Shown here: piece by piece, positions 31,935 to 41,408 of the stretch
Layout of the letters: every line of letters begins with the position of its first letter
Position numbering within the stretch: position 1 is the stretch's first letter
Source: Sulfuritalea sp.
GTDB taxonomy: Bacteria > Pseudomonadota > Gammaproteobacteria > Burkholderiales > Rhodocyclaceae
Direction: 5' to 3'
Assembly (NCBI GenBank): GCA_016716965.1
Contig: JADJUP010000017.1
Coordinates: forward strand, 1 to 64,000
DNA length: 64,000 nt
The notes under the pieces: generated by a model
What the model was told of the DNA's origin: nothing
The model's input: the letters and a program-made list of their open reading frames with translations, nothing else
The model's database searches: none
Translations under genes and position numbers: made by a program

Positions 31935-32583
31935 ATGAAAATATTTGGCACAAGCATGGTGGTTTTTGCATTCCTCGCCTCGATGGCTGGCGGTGTATCT
32001 GCCGCAGATGCCGGCGGCGACGTAGGACTGGTGAATGCCCTGCAGGGCGATGTCAGTTACCAGAGCAAGGACGCCCCGGCGCGCAAGGCGCAGGCCTACA
32101 TGAGGGTGCGCCATGGGGACAAGATCGTGCTTGCCTCGGGTGCCACCATTCGCATCAGCTATACCACGGCAAGCCGCCAGGAATCATGGACGGGGCCGGG
32201 CAGTTTTGTGGCGACCTCGGCCGGAGGCGAATTGCTGAAGGGCAACAAACCCGAGGTGTCGCAGTTGCCCGCCGCTGTGCCGCAGAAGTTGGCGCGCGTG
32301 TCCGAACTGATGAATACGTCGCGAGTCGGCGGTCTGGTGGTGCGCTCGGCAAAGGCGCAAACCGCGACCAGCAAGGAGGAGGTCGCCGCTGCCGTGGCCA
32401 CCTATGAGTCCATGCGCGGCCGCGGCGCCCAGTGACGTGACGCCCGAGTTGTTCCTGTATTCGGTGTTCCAGGAACACGGCATGGTCGACGACCTGAAGA
32501 TCGTCGCCCGCGAGATGATGTTGCGCCAGCCGGATAATGCCGAGATTCAACAGTTGGCCAAGGCGGCGCTCGCCGCCCGCTGA
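31935..32583 (+). CDS. FecR-like exported protein (one frameshift)
   Basis: Signal peptide (VVFAFLASMAGGVSAA), then a FecR-type domain of the kind found in non-regulatory exported proteins: ALQGDVSYQSKDAPARKAQ, VRHGDKIVLASGATIRI, GPGSFVATSAGG. The open frame from 31935 stops at 32435. Removing one C at 32428-32430 joins a continuous tail (SDVTPELFLYSVFQEHG to QLAKAALAAR) ending at 32583, a plausible helical repeat. A GTG at 31926, overlapping the OmpA stop, is an alternative start. It is the last gene of the block, followed directly by a strong terminator. FecR-like proteins recur next to CHASE2 cyclases and TPS genes in other genomes (general knowledge). Confidence 0.75.
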
Positions 32584-32602
32584 GCGCCAGCATTCGGGAA
32601 TC

Positions 32603-32640
32603 GGCCGTGGCCGGCGCAAGCCGGCCACGGCCTTTTTCTT
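32603..32640 (+). terminator. Strong rho-independent terminator closing the caspase/TPS block
   Basis: A 13-bp perfect stem (32603-32615 with 32620-32632, GCAA loop) is followed by TTTTTCTT. Confidence 0.9.
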
Positions 32641-32765
32641 GCCGGAAGGGCGAAACAACGAGCAAGCAGGGCAGCTTTTTGGCGCTTGCGAGCGGCCCTG
32701 GTCGACCATAATTTTGCAATGTCCGTAATTCCGGATCACGCTTGGTCGCGATTCGGCACCTGTCC

Positions 32766-35086
32766 ATGAGTGCAGCAAGCGCATCTGATCCTCCAACCCA
32801 CCCGCTACCGGAGAAAATCGCCCTCCTGGTGGATGAGGCTCGCTGGTTGCTGGTTGGGCTGTCCGGTCTCTACCTGACCATCATCCTCGGCGGATTCGAC
32901 CGTGGCGATCCGGGCTGGTCGCATGCCGCTATCGTCGAGCGGATCGCCAATCCGGGAGGTCGTTTCGGTGCCTGGCTCAGCGACCTGCTGCTTTACCTCT
33001 TCGGTCTGTCGGCCTGGTGGTGGGTGGCCCTGCCATTCTTCCTGCTGGCATGGGGTTACCACCGTCTGAGCCAGCTTTTCGGCGGCGATCGCCGTTCCGT
33101 GCTGATCGCCCTGGCTGGCTTTGCGCTACTACTGGTCGCGAGCAGTGGCCTCGAAGCAATGCGCTTCTGGAGCCTGCAGGTCGCCCTGCCGCTGGCGCCC
33201 GGAGGAATGCTCGGACATGAGGTCGGCCGCCTGATCACCCAGTTCCTCGGCTATACCGGCGGCACCCTGATCCTTCTGGTGCTTGCGATGATCGGCTTCA
33301 GCCTGTTCGCCGGGGTATCGTGGATCACCGTGGCCGAAAAGGTCGGGCTGGTGGTCGAGGGCGCCTTCGTCGGTGCGCGCAGCCTGTGGGACGGCTGGCA
33401 GGATCGCCGCTACGGGAAGGCGATAGCCGAACAACGCGAGGAAGTGGTGGCCTCCGAGCGCCGCAAGGTGGAGGAAAGCCCGTTGCCGCCGGTGCGCATC
33501 GAGCCCGTCGAAATCATCGTGCCGGTCGCACCCAAGGCCGCTGCGCGTGCCGAAAAGGAACGCCAGGCACCGCTCTTCTTCGACGCTCCCGGCGGCGCCT
33601 TGCCGCCGCTGCATCTGCTGGCGGAAGCCGTCCATAACGCCGACGACCTGCCAGCGGCGCAAACGCTGGAGTTCACCTCGCGCCTGATCGAACGCAAGCT
33701 GGCCGACTTCAATGTCGAAGCCAAAGGTGCTTACGGCGCATCCCGGCCCCGTGGTGACGCGCTATGAAATCGAGCCGGCGGTCGGCGTCAAGGGCAGCCA
33801 GATCGTCGGCCTGGCCAAGGATCTGGCGCGCGCTTTGTCGCTGGTATCGATCCGCGTCGTCGAGACCGTGCCGGGCAAATCCTGCATGGCGCTGGAACTG
33901 CCCAATCCGCGCCGGCAGATCGTGCGCCTGTCCGAGATCATCGGCTCGCAGGCCTACCACGGCATGCATTCGCCATTGTCGATGGCCATGGGCAAGGACA
34001 TCGGCGGCCAGCCGGTGGTGGTGGATCTCGCCAAGATGCCGCACCTGCTGGTGGCCGGTACCACAGGCTCGGGCAAATCGGTCGGCGTCAATGCGATGAT
34101 CCTGTCATTGGTGTACAAGTCCGAACCGAAGGACGTGCGCCTGATCATGGTCGACCCGAAGATGCTGGAACTGTCGATCTACGAAGGCATCCCGCACCTG
34201 CTGGCGCCGGTGGTGACCGACATGACCAAGGCGGCCAACGCGCTCAACTGGTGCGTCGGCGAAATGGAGCGGCGCTACAAGCTGATGTCGGCACTGGGCG
34301 TGCGCAACCTGTCCGGCTTCAACGCCAAGATCAACGAGGCAAAGAAGGCCGGCGAGTCCATCCCCAACCCGTTCTCGCTGACCGTCGATACCGAAATCGG
34401 GCCGGAACCGCTGGAGCCTCTGCCCTACATCGTGGTCGTGATCGACGAACTGGCCGACCTGATGATGGTGGTCGGCAAGAAGATCGAGGAACTCATCGCG
34501 CGCCTGGCGCAGAAGGCCCGCGCTTCGGGCATCCACCTGATCCTCGCCACGCAGCGGCCCAGCGTCGATGTGATCACCGGCCTGATCAAGGCCAACATCC
34601 CTACCCGCATCGCCTTCCAGGTCTCATCGAAGATCGATTCGCGCACCATCCTCGACCAGATGGGCGCCGAGGCGCTGCTGGGGCAGGGCGACATGCTCTT
34701 CCTCGCGCCGGGAACCGGCCTGCCGGTGCGCGTGCATGGCGCCTTCGTCGCCGACGAGGAAGTGCACCACGTCGTCGACCACCTGAAGAAGGTCGGACCG
34801 CCAGACTACATCGACGGCCTGCTCGACGGTCCGGCGGCCGACGAAACGGAAGTCGGCGCTGGCAGACACGGCGGGCGGCGACGCCGAAAGCGATGCGATG
34901 TACGACCAGGCCGTCGAAATCGTGCTGAAGACCCGGCGGCCGTCGATCTCGCTGGTGCAGCGCCACCTGCGCATCGGCTACAACCGTGCCGCGCGGCTGA
35001 TCGAAGCCATGGAGAAGGCCGGACTGGTGTCGCCGATGAACGGGGCGGGCGGCCGCGAGGTCATCGCGCCGAACCGCGCGGAATAA
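32766..35086 (+). CDS. ftsK: DNA translocase FtsK (two frameshifts)
   Basis: Divisome-linked motor that clears the chromosome terminus from the septum and activates XerCD. The N-terminal membrane domain has several helices (about residues 25-200). A linker is followed by the motor: HPGPVVTRYEIEPA, Walker A VAGTTGSGKSVGVN, Walker B YIVVVIDELADLMM, and the C-terminal gamma winged helix TRRPSISLVQRHLRIGYNRAARLIE. Length with corrections is about 772 aa, normal. An extra A at 33721-33725 and an extra A near 34863 break the frame. The second falls in a copy of the short AAGTCGGCGCTGG repeat. Breaks in such an important gene suggest sequencing error. The ATG at 32766 is preferred. Confidence 0.92.
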
Positions 35087-35124
35087 GCCGGCCGGCTCGG
35101 CACGGCACCGCAGTAGTATCCATC

Positions 35125-35634
35125 TTGCATTCATTTACCTACTGCCCGAGCTGCGCCACGCCGCTCGCCGCCATCACCCTGGCCGAGGATGGTGGCGACA
35201 TGGAACGCCTGCGCTGTCCCGCCTGCGGCTTCACGCACTGGAACAATCCGGTGCCGGTGCTGGCAGCGGTCATCGAGTACCAGGGCAAGATCCTGCTGGC
35301 ACGCAATGCGGCCTGGGAAGGCAAGATGTATGCGCTGATCACCGGCTTCATGGAAGCGGGCGACACGCCCGAGGGGGGCATGGCACGCGAGATACGGGAA
35401 GAGACCAGCCTCGAAACCCGTGCCCTGAACCTGATCGGCGTCTATGACTTCCAGCGCATGAACCAGGTCATCATCGCCTACCACGCCGAATGCCACGGCG
35501 AGGTGAAGCTCTCGCCGGAACTCGCCGACTATCGGCTGTTCGCGCCGGAAGCCGTCAAGTGCTGGCCGGCCGGCACCGGCTATGCGCTCGCCGACTGGCT
35601 GAAATCCCGCGGCCACACGCCGCAGTTCCTCTAG
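35125..35634 (+). CDS. NUDIX hydrolase with N-terminal zinc ribbon
   Basis: 169 aa. A four-cysteine ribbon (CPSC and CPAC, about residues 6-31) precedes a NUDIX fold with the box GFMEAGDTPEGGMAREIREE. Such proteins hydrolyse nucleoside diphosphate derivatives. The ribbon resembles that of NADH pyrophosphatase-like enzymes, but the substrate is not determinable here. No ATG is available upstream of the ribbon, so a TTG at 35125 is chosen. It lies 38 bases after ftsK. Confidence 0.82.
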   Translation: MHSFTYCPSCATPLAAITLAEDGGDMERLRCPACGFTHWNNPVPVLAAVIEYQGKILLARNAAWEGKMYALITGFMEAGDTPEGGMAREIREETSLETRALNLIGVYDFQRMNQVIIAYHAECHGEVKLSPELADYRLFAPEAVKCWPAGTGYALADWLKSRGHTPQFL

Positions 35635-35711
35635 CCCCCGGCTTTGCCTGCCGGTCGACGCCGCAGGCCGTGCGTGATAGCGTAATGCCAATGAACTGAA
35701 CGGGGCACCCC

Positions 35712-36329
35712 ATGATCGCCAGGATCTTCCTTCTGCTGTTTTTGCTCGGACACAGCGCCATTGCCAGCGCCGTCTGGGTTCGGCTGGTCGCCATCGGGCC
35801 GAGCCACGCCGAACTGCAGATCAACGATGCCACCCGCACCATGCGACCGGGACAGGACAGCCCCGAGGGCGTCCGCCTGCTCTCGGTCTCGGGCGGTCAT
35901 GCCGAGATCCAGGCCAACGGCAACGTCCATCGCCTGCGCCTCGGCGAGCGCATTTCGCCGATGCTGGCGCTGCGGGCCGACAGTCGCGGCCACTACGCCA
36001 CCGAACTGGGCATCAATGGCCGCCGCACGGTCGCCCTGCTGGACACCGGCGCCAGCGGCATCGCCATGAGCCGCAACGAAGCCGACCGCCTGGGCATTGC
36101 CTACCGCGATGCGCGCAAGATCGCCCTGCGCACCGCCGCCGGCGAGAGCGCCGCCTACCTGGTGAACCTCGAAAGCGTGCAGGCCGGCTCCATCACCCTG
36201 CGCGATGTCGAGGCAATGATCTCGATCCTGCCGGATTCGCCGGCCGTCGTCCTGCTCGGCATGAGCTTCCTGCGCCGGGTCGAAATGGTCAAGGATGGCG
36301 ATCGGCTGCTGCTGATCCAGACCCGATAG
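35712..36329 (+). CDS. Exported retropepsin-like aspartic protease
   Basis: 205 aa with a signal peptide (IFLLLFLLGHSAIASA). An N-terminal beta domain (about 22-85) is followed by a retroviral-type aspartic protease domain with the active-site motif LLDTGASGIAMS and the second conserved hydrophobic-Gly element VVLLGMSFL. It belongs to the TIGR02281-like clan AA group common in proteobacteria, active as a dimer. The substrate is unknown. It stands alone between the NUDIX gene and lolA. Confidence 0.85.
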   Translation: MIARIFLLLFLLGHSAIASAVWVRLVAIGPSHAELQINDATRTMRPGQDSPEGVRLLSVSGGHAEIQANGNVHRLRLGERISPMLALRADSRGHYATELGINGRRTVALLDTGASGIAMSRNEADRLGIAYRDARKIALRTAAGESAAYLVNLESVQAGSITLRDVEAMISILPDSPAVVLLGMSFLRRVEMVKDGDRLLLIQTR

Positions 36330-36379
36330 GGGGGCACGCCAGGCAGGATGGCCCCGCGCGGACCTGCGATAATCCGCCG

Positions 36380-36997
36380 ATGAATACAATCCTGCGTGCC
36401 GCCTGCATCCTCTTCTTCTGCGTTTTCTTCGCCCCGGCGCAGGCCGCCGGTCTCGATCAGCTCAAAAACTTCCTCGAATCCCACCGCAGCGCGCGCGGTG
36501 TGTTCACCCAGACCGTGATCGCCAGGTCCGGCAAGAAGCCGCAGCAATCCGCCGGCATCTTCGCATTGCAGCGTCCGGGCAAGTTCCGCTGGTCCTACGA
36601 AAAGCCCTACAAGCAACTGCTGGTCAGCGACGGCAACAAGTTGTGGAGCTATGACCCCGACCTCAACCAGGTCGCGGTGAAGAAACTCGGCGCGGCCTTC
36701 GGCGCCAGCCCCGCGGCGCTGCTCGCGGGGAAGGACCTGGACAAGCACTTCGCGCTCAAGGAAGGCACGGCGGCGGACGGCATCGAGATCGTCGAAGCGA
36801 CGCCGAAAGGCGGCGACGCCAGTTTCGAACGGGTCAGGATCGGCTTCACCGCCAACCGGCCGGTGAGCATGGAAATCCATGACAGCTTCGGCCAGGTCAC
36901 GCTGCTGCAGTTCACCCGCTTCGAGGCCAATCCGACCTTGGCGGACAGTCTTTTCCGCTTCGTCGCACCGGCCGGGGCCGACGTTGTCGGCGAGTGA
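36380..36997 (+). CDS. lolA: Outer-membrane lipoprotein carrier protein LolA
   Basis: Periplasmic chaperone that takes lipoproteins from LolCDE to LolB. Signal peptide (LRAACILFFCVFFAPAQA), then the LolA beta-half-barrel with GVFTQTV, LQRPGKFRWSYEKPYKQLLVSDG-like core (key residues RPGKFRW and DGNKLWSYDPDL) and NPTLADSLFRF near the end. 205 aa, typical. It is immediately followed by rarA, overlapping its start, the usual betaproteobacterial order ftsK-lolA-rarA-serS. Confidence 0.95.
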   Translation: MNTILRAACILFFCVFFAPAQAAGLDQLKNFLESHRSARGVFTQTVIARSGKKPQQSAGIFALQRPGKFRWSYEKPYKQLLVSDGNKLWSYDPDLNQVAVKKLGAAFGASPAALLAGKDLDKHFALKEGTAADGIEIVEATPKGGDASFERVRIGFTANRPVSMEIHDSFGQVTLLQFTRFEANPTLADSLFRFVAPAGADVVGE

Positions 36998-38301
36998 TCT
37001 TTTCCCGGCGTCGGCGGCGCATGCGCCGCTGGCGGAGCAGATGCGGCCGCGCACGCTCGACGAAGTGATCGGCCAGCGCCACCTGGTCGGCGAGGGCAAG
37101 CCGCTGCGCCTGGCCTTCGCCTCCGGCACGCCGCATTCGATGATCCTCTGGGGCCCGCCGGGCGTGGGCAAGACCACGCTGGCACGCCTGATGGCGGATG
37201 GCTTCGATGCCGAATTCATCGCGCTGTCGGCGGTGTTTTCGGGCGTCAAGGACATCCGCGAGGCGATGCAGCAGGCCGAGATGATGGCGCAGCAGGGGCG
37301 GCGCACGATACTGTTCGTCGACGAGGTGCATCGCTTCAACAAGGCGCAGCAGGATGCCTTCCTGCCCTATGTCGAAAAGGGCACGGTGACCTTCATCGGC
37401 GCCACCACCGAGAACCCGTCCTTCGAAGTCAATTCCGCGCTGCTGTCGCGCGCCGCGGTGTATGTGCTGAAGAGCCTGGACGAAGCCGAACTGGGTGAAC
37501 TGTTCGACCGGGCGCGGGCGGGGGCGCTGGACGACCTCGAATTCGACGCCGAGGCGCGCGGGCGCCTGATCGGTTACGCCGACGGCGATGCGCGGCGCCT
37601 GCTCAACGTGCTGGAGCAGGTACGCACGGCAACGGCCACTGCCGGTCGCCGTGTCGTCAGCGCCGACTTTCTGGAACAGACGCTGGCCGCCGACCTGCGG
37701 CGTTTCGACAAGGGCGGCGATGCCTTCTACGACCAGATCTCGGCCCTGCACAAATCCGTGCGCGGCTCGAATCCCGATGCCGCGCTGTACTGGCTGGTGC
37801 GCATGCTCGACGGCGGCGCCGATCCGCTCTACATGGGGCGGCGCATCGTGCGCATGGCGATCGAGGACGTGGGGCTCGCCGACCCGCGCGCCTGGGAAAT
37901 CGCGCTGAATGCCTGCGCCACCTACGAGCGCCTGGGCAGCCCGGAAGGCGAGCTGGCGCTGGCCAATGCCGTGCTCTACATGGCCGCGGCGCCCAAATCG
38001 AACGCCGCCTACGTCGCCTATAATGCGGCCCGCGCCTTCGTGGCAAAGGACAAGAGCCGCGGCGTGCCCGAGCATCTGCGCAATGCGCCGACCAAGCTGA
38101 TGAAGGATCTCGGTTACGGCGCCGATTACCGCTACGCCCACGACGAAGCCGAAGGCTATGCCGCAGGCGAGAGCTACCTGCCCGAGGGCATGCCCGCCGT
38201 GCACTGGTATCAGCCGGTGGCGCGCGGACTGGAACAGAAGATCGCCGAAAAACTTGCCCACCTGCGCGAACTCGATGCGCAGGCGAAGGAAGAAACGATA
38301 A
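36984..38301 (+). CDS. rarA: Replication-associated recombination protein RarA (3' frameshift)
   Basis: AAA+ ATPase acting at stalled replication forks, also called MgsA. The N-terminus reads SDLFPASAAHAPLAEQMRP. Walker A is GPPGVGKTTLARL and Walker B LFVDEVHRFNKAQQDAF. The C-terminal clamp-loader-like domain follows, with AIEDVGLADPRAW and EKLAHLREL. As written, the frame overruns serS to 38549. Dropping one A at 38286-38287 gives the ending RKKR and a TAA at 38299-38301, 9 bases before the serS ATG, and a normal 438 aa. The start is a TTG at 36984. An ATG at 37041 would cut into conserved sequence. Confidence 0.9.
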
Positions 38302-38310
38302 GGAAACACC

Positions 38311-39594
38311 ATGCTGGACATCCAAAGCTTGCGCACCAATCTTGCGGCGGTCGCCGAACGCCTCGCCACGCGCGGCGTGACGCTCGACACCGCCGCCTTC
38401 GAAGCGCTGGAAGCCGAACGCAAGCGCCTGCAGGTGCACACGCAGGACCTGCAGGCCAGGCGAAATTCGCTCTCCAAGCAGATCGGCATGCTCAAGGGCA
38501 AGGGCGAAGACGCCTCCGCCGTGATGGCCGAAGTCGCCGGCTTGGGTGACGACCTGAAAGCCGGTGAGGCGGCGCTGGCCGAGCTGATGCCGCGCTTCGA
38601 TACCTTCCTCGAACTGATTCCCAACCTGCCGCACGAAAGCGTCCCCGTGGGCCGGGACGAAACCGGTAACGTCGAGGTGCTGCGCTGGGGCACGCCGCGC
38701 AGCATTGCCGCGCCGCGCGACCACGTCGATCTCGGCACCGCGCTGGGCGGGCTGGATTTCGAGGCCGGGGTGAAGATTTCCGGCGCCCGCTTCACGGTGA
38801 TGAAGGGGCAGATCGCCCGCCTGCATCGGGCGCTGACGCAGTTCATGCTCGACCTGCATACGACCGAGCATGGCTACACCGAGGTCTACACGCCCTATCT
38901 TGTCAATCCCGAAAGCATGTTCGGCACCGGCCAGTTGCCCAAGTTCGAGGAAGACCTGTTCGCCGTGGCGCGGGGCGACGGCAGCAAGCTCTACCTGATC
39001 CCGACCGCCGAAGTTCCGGTGACCAACCTGGTGCGCGGCGAAATCCTTGCCGGCGACGCGCTGCCGCTCAAGTTCGTCGCCCACACGCCCTGCTTCCGCT
39101 CGGAAGCCGGCAGCTACGGCAAGGACACGCGCGGCATGATCCGCCAGCACCAGTTCGACAAGGTGGAACTGGTGCAGATGGTGCGCCCCGACCAGTCATG
39201 GGATGCGCTGGAACAGCTCACCGGCCACGCCGAGGCCGTGCTGCAAAAGCTGGAACTGCCCTACCGCAAGGTGGCGCTGTGCACCGGCGACATGGGCTTT
39301 TCCGCGGCCAAGACCTACGACCTCGAAGTCTGGCTGCCGGCGCAGAACACCTACCGCGAAATTTCCTCGTGCTCCAACTTCGAATCCTTCCAGGCGCGGC
39401 GCATGCAGGCCCGCTTCCGCAATGAGAAGAACAAGCCGGAGTTGCTGCACACGCTGAACGGTTCCGGCCTCGCCGTGGGCCGCACCCTGGTGGCCGTACT
39501 GGAAAACAATCAGCGGCCGGACGGGACCGTGGAGGTGCCGGCGGTCCTGAGGCCGTACATGATGGGACTCGAAGTCATCACGCCGCAGAGCTGA
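38311..39594 (+). CDS. serS: Seryl-tRNA synthetase
   Basis: Class II synthetase charging tRNA-Ser and tRNA-Sec. An N-terminal coiled-coil arm (about residues 30-100, LEAERKRLQVHTQDLQARR) is followed by a catalytic core. Motif 2 contains CFRSEAGSYGKDTRGMIR and motif 3 contains GSGLAVGRTLVAVLEN. 427 aa, normal. A second, decayed copy of a serS 3' end lies 65 bases downstream. Confidence 0.97.
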   Translation: MLDIQSLRTNLAAVAERLATRGVTLDTAAFEALEAERKRLQVHTQDLQARRNSLSKQIGMLKGKGEDASAVMAEVAGLGDDLKAGEAALAELMPRFDTFLELIPNLPHESVPVGRDETGNVEVLRWGTPRSIAAPRDHVDLGTALGGLDFEAGVKISGARFTVMKGQIARLHRALTQFMLDLHTTEHGYTEVYTPYLVNPESMFGTGQLPKFEEDLFAVARGDGSKLYLIPTAEVPVTNLVRGEILAGDALPLKFVAHTPCFRSEAGSYGKDTRGMIRQHQFDKVELVQMVRPDQSWDALEQLTGHAEAVLQKLELPYRKVALCTGDMGFSAAKTYDLEVWLPAQNTYREISSCSNFESFQARRMQARFRNEKNKPELLHTLNGSGLAVGRTLVAVLENNQRPDGTVEVPAVLRPYMMGLEVITPQS

Positions 39595-39659
39595 TTGTTT
39601 CAGTGCAGGCTCACGTGAGCGAAGCGAACGTTAAGCCGCGAAGCGGCGGCCGAAACTAG

Positions 39660-39746
39660 AACTACCAGAACGACGACGGCAGCATCACGGTCCCGTCGGT
39701 GCTGCGGCCATGGATGGGCGGGGCAGAGTCGATCCGGGCGGCCTGA
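39660..39746 (+). pseudogene. Remnant of a second serS 3' end
   Basis: The plus strand encodes NYQNDDGSITVPSVLRPWMGG, the C-terminal signature of SerRS proteins, plus six residues and a stop, with an in-frame TAG directly before it. It is not identical to the end of the intact serS (NNQRPDGTVEVPAVLRPYMMG), so it is a diverged fragment, not a fresh duplication. The mltF-like gene ends inside it on the opposite strand. Confidence 0.7.
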
Positions 39747-41094
39747 ACGCGGGCTGCGTGGCGAAGGGCGAGACGTGTGGCGGTTCGACGCGGCACAGTA
39801 CGTCGTAATAGCTGCGGATGTTCTCGACCATGATCACCGCCTCGCCGCCGCGCGCAGCACCGCTCTTTAGCCGCGCATAGATTTCCGGCCGCGCCAGTTG
39901 CGGCAGCACCTGTTTCATCTCATACCAGACGTCCGGATCGCGCTTCATCCTTTGCGCGATCGCGCGCGCGCCGCGGAAGTGCCCCATGCCGAGGTTGTAG
40001 GCCGACAGCGCCAGCCATAGCCGGTCGGGATGGCGTGCGGTGGCCGGCACCTGTTCCACCAGTTCGGCCAGGTAGCGCGCGCCGGCGCGGATGCTTTCAC
40101 CGGCGTCGAGCCGGTTCTTGACGCGCAGGTAGTCCGCCGTGTCCTCGGTCAGCATCATCATGCCGCGCACGTTGGTGTAGGAAGTCGCCAGCGGGTCCCA
40201 ATGCGATTCCTGGTAGGCCAGCGCGGCGATCAGCCGCCAGTCGATGCCGGTCAGTTCCTGCGCCTGCTGGAAATGGCGGCGCCACTGCGGCAGTTTCGTC
40301 CTCGTGTCGTCGATGAAGCGGGCAATGCCGTCCGCTTTGATGCGCTTGATGTGGCCGAAATAGCGGTCGTGCAGGCGGGCCAGCGTGCCGTCGGCGCGGG
40401 CCGTGGCGACGAAGGCGTCGGCCTTGGCGCGCAGGTCGTCGGCGCGCTCGCCGCCGAATGCCCAGCCGACCTCAAGCTGCCCCGGCAACTGCAGCAGGGG
40501 GCTCAGCTCTGGATGGAAATTCACGCCGAGGTCGAGGTGGATGTCGTGCACCGCGACCAGTTCGGCCTTGCGCTCGGCGACGCGCGCCAGCAGGTCCATT
40601 TCATTGACGCCGGCCAGCTCGATCACCACGGGGCGCGATTTCTCTTCGAGGCCGCGCAGGCTGTCGGCCAGCGCCGAACCGGCCAGGACCTCGACGGTTT
40701 TCCCGGCCAGGTCGGAAAGCCTTTCCGGCCCGGTCACCTCGTTGTGGCCGACGATCCATTGCCGCACGCTGCGGATCGGAGTCGAGTACTGCAAGGCACC
40801 GTTGCCCAAGGGCAGCGATGCAGCCAGGTGCACCCGGCCGGCCAGCGCGAGGTCGTTCAGCTCAAAGGGATCGGCGGCCTTGATGAAATGCGCCTTGAGC
40901 CCGAGGCTGTCGGCGAAGGCCGTGACCAGGTCGTGGTCGAACCCGCTCGCCGTATCGCCCCTGCTCTGGAAAAAGGCCGGCGTTTCGCGGATCGCGACCA
41001 CCAGCCGGCCTTCCGTTTCGGGCGGCTCGATGCGGCTGCAGGCGGGCAGGAAAAGCGGAACCAGGCAGCAAAGCAGGCGCAGCAGTTTCGACAA
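39685..41094 (-). CDS. mltF: Membrane-bound lytic transglycosylase F-like lipoprotein
   Basis: 469 aa. A TTG at 41094 with an excellent GGGAGG site 6 bases upstream starts a lipoprotein signal peptide ending in the lipobox LPAC. The N-terminal part (about 30-260) is a solute-binding (SBP_bac_3) domain: RLVVAIRETPAFF, GFDHDLVTAFADSLG. The C-terminal SLT lysozyme-like domain has catalytic Glu in LAYQESHWDP, with GMMMLTEDTA and LSAYNLGMGH. It cleaves murein glycan strands to 1,6-anhydro ends. The last 20 residues are read from the antisense of the serS remnant. The longer frame upstream is antisense to tRNA-Ser and is not real. Confidence 0.88.
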   Translation of the reverse strand: MSKLLRLLCCLVPLFLPACSRIEPPETEGRLVVAIRETPAFFQSRGDTASGFDHDLVTAFADSLGLKAHFIKAADPFELNDLALAGRVHLAASLPLGNGALQYSTPIRSVRQWIVGHNEVTGPERLSDLAGKTVEVLAGSALADSLRGLEEKSRPVVIELAGVNEMDLLARVAERKAELVAVHDIHLDLGVNFHPELSPLLQLPGQLEVGWAFGGERADDLRAKADAFVATARADGTLARLHDRYFGHIKRIKADGIARFIDDTRTKLPQWRRHFQQAQELTGIDWRLIAALAYQESHWDPLATSYTNVRGMMMLTEDTADYLRVKNRLDAGESIRAGARYLAELVEQVPATARHPDRLWLALSAYNLGMGHFRGARAIAQRMKRDPDVWYEMKQVLPQLARPEIYARLKSGAARGGEAVIMVENIRSYYDVLCRVEPPHVSPFATQPAFRPPGSTLPRPSMAAAPTGP

Positions 41095-41139
41095 CGCTAA
41101 CCTCCCTTGCGTGCGGTGACCGACGAGGCGCTTCGCGGG

Positions 41140-41145
41140 TATAAT
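41140..41145 (+). promoter_or_regulatory. tRNA-Ser promoter -10 box
   Basis: A consensus TATAAT ends 11 bases before the tRNA. TGACCG at 41117-41122 is a possible -35 with a 17-bp spacer. Confidence 0.65.
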
Positions 41146-41156
41146 CCGCGCCTCGC

Positions 41157-41246
41157 GGAGAGGTGGCAGAGTGGTCGAATGTACCTGACTCGAAATCAGG
41201 CGATGTCGCAAGGCATCCGTGGGTTCGAATCCCACCCTCTCCGCCA
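41157..41246 (+). tRNA. tRNA-Ser (anticodon CGA)
   Basis: 90 bases with encoded CCA. The acceptor stem is GGAGAGG with CCTCTCC, the anticodon stem CCTGA with TCAGG closes the loop CTCGAAA (anticodon CGA, reading UCG), a class II variable arm follows, and the T loop is GGTTCGAATCC. Its 3' end is the attachment site of the element that follows. Confidence 0.97.
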
Positions 41247-41249
41247 CCC
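41234..41249. other. Putative attL core
   Basis: ACCCTCTCCGCCACCC, the last bases of the tRNA plus CCC. It matches 52071-52085 apart from one missing T. Confidence 0.45.
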
Positions 41250-41348
41250 CTGATACCAAAACGTTCCGATAAGTCCTAAAGCCCCCCCCCACGGGGCCTT
41301 TCTCACGTGTAGCTCGCCCTGGGCGTTCCTAGCAAGTCCCATTGCTTC

Positions 41349-41408
41349 CGTGGTAAGACCGTGGTAAAAATCGTGGTACTGAGTTACCACGGTCCGGGAG
41401 TTACCACG
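41349..41408. promoter_or_regulatory. CGTGGTAA repeats upstream of the integrase
   Basis: CGTGGTA(A/C) occurs directly at 41349, 41360 and 41372 (11-12 bp spacing, one helical turn) and inverted as TTACCACG at 41384 and 41401. The last ends at the base before the integrase ATG. Two further copies sit at the right end (51987, 51999). The pattern is that of integrase arm-type or excisionase/AlpA sites and could also repress int. Confidence 0.55.

Noticed and set aside
38302..38549. A RarA C-terminal extension overlapping serS
   Set aside because: The sequence is out-of-frame serS. Removing one A gives a normal stop 9 bases before serS.
41095..41292. An N-terminal extension of the mltF-like reading frame containing GFEPTDALRH and SSQVHSTTLPPL
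   Set aside because: It is the antisense translation of tRNA-Ser, a classic false extension. The real start is the TTG at 41094 with a strong ribosome site and lipoprotein signal.
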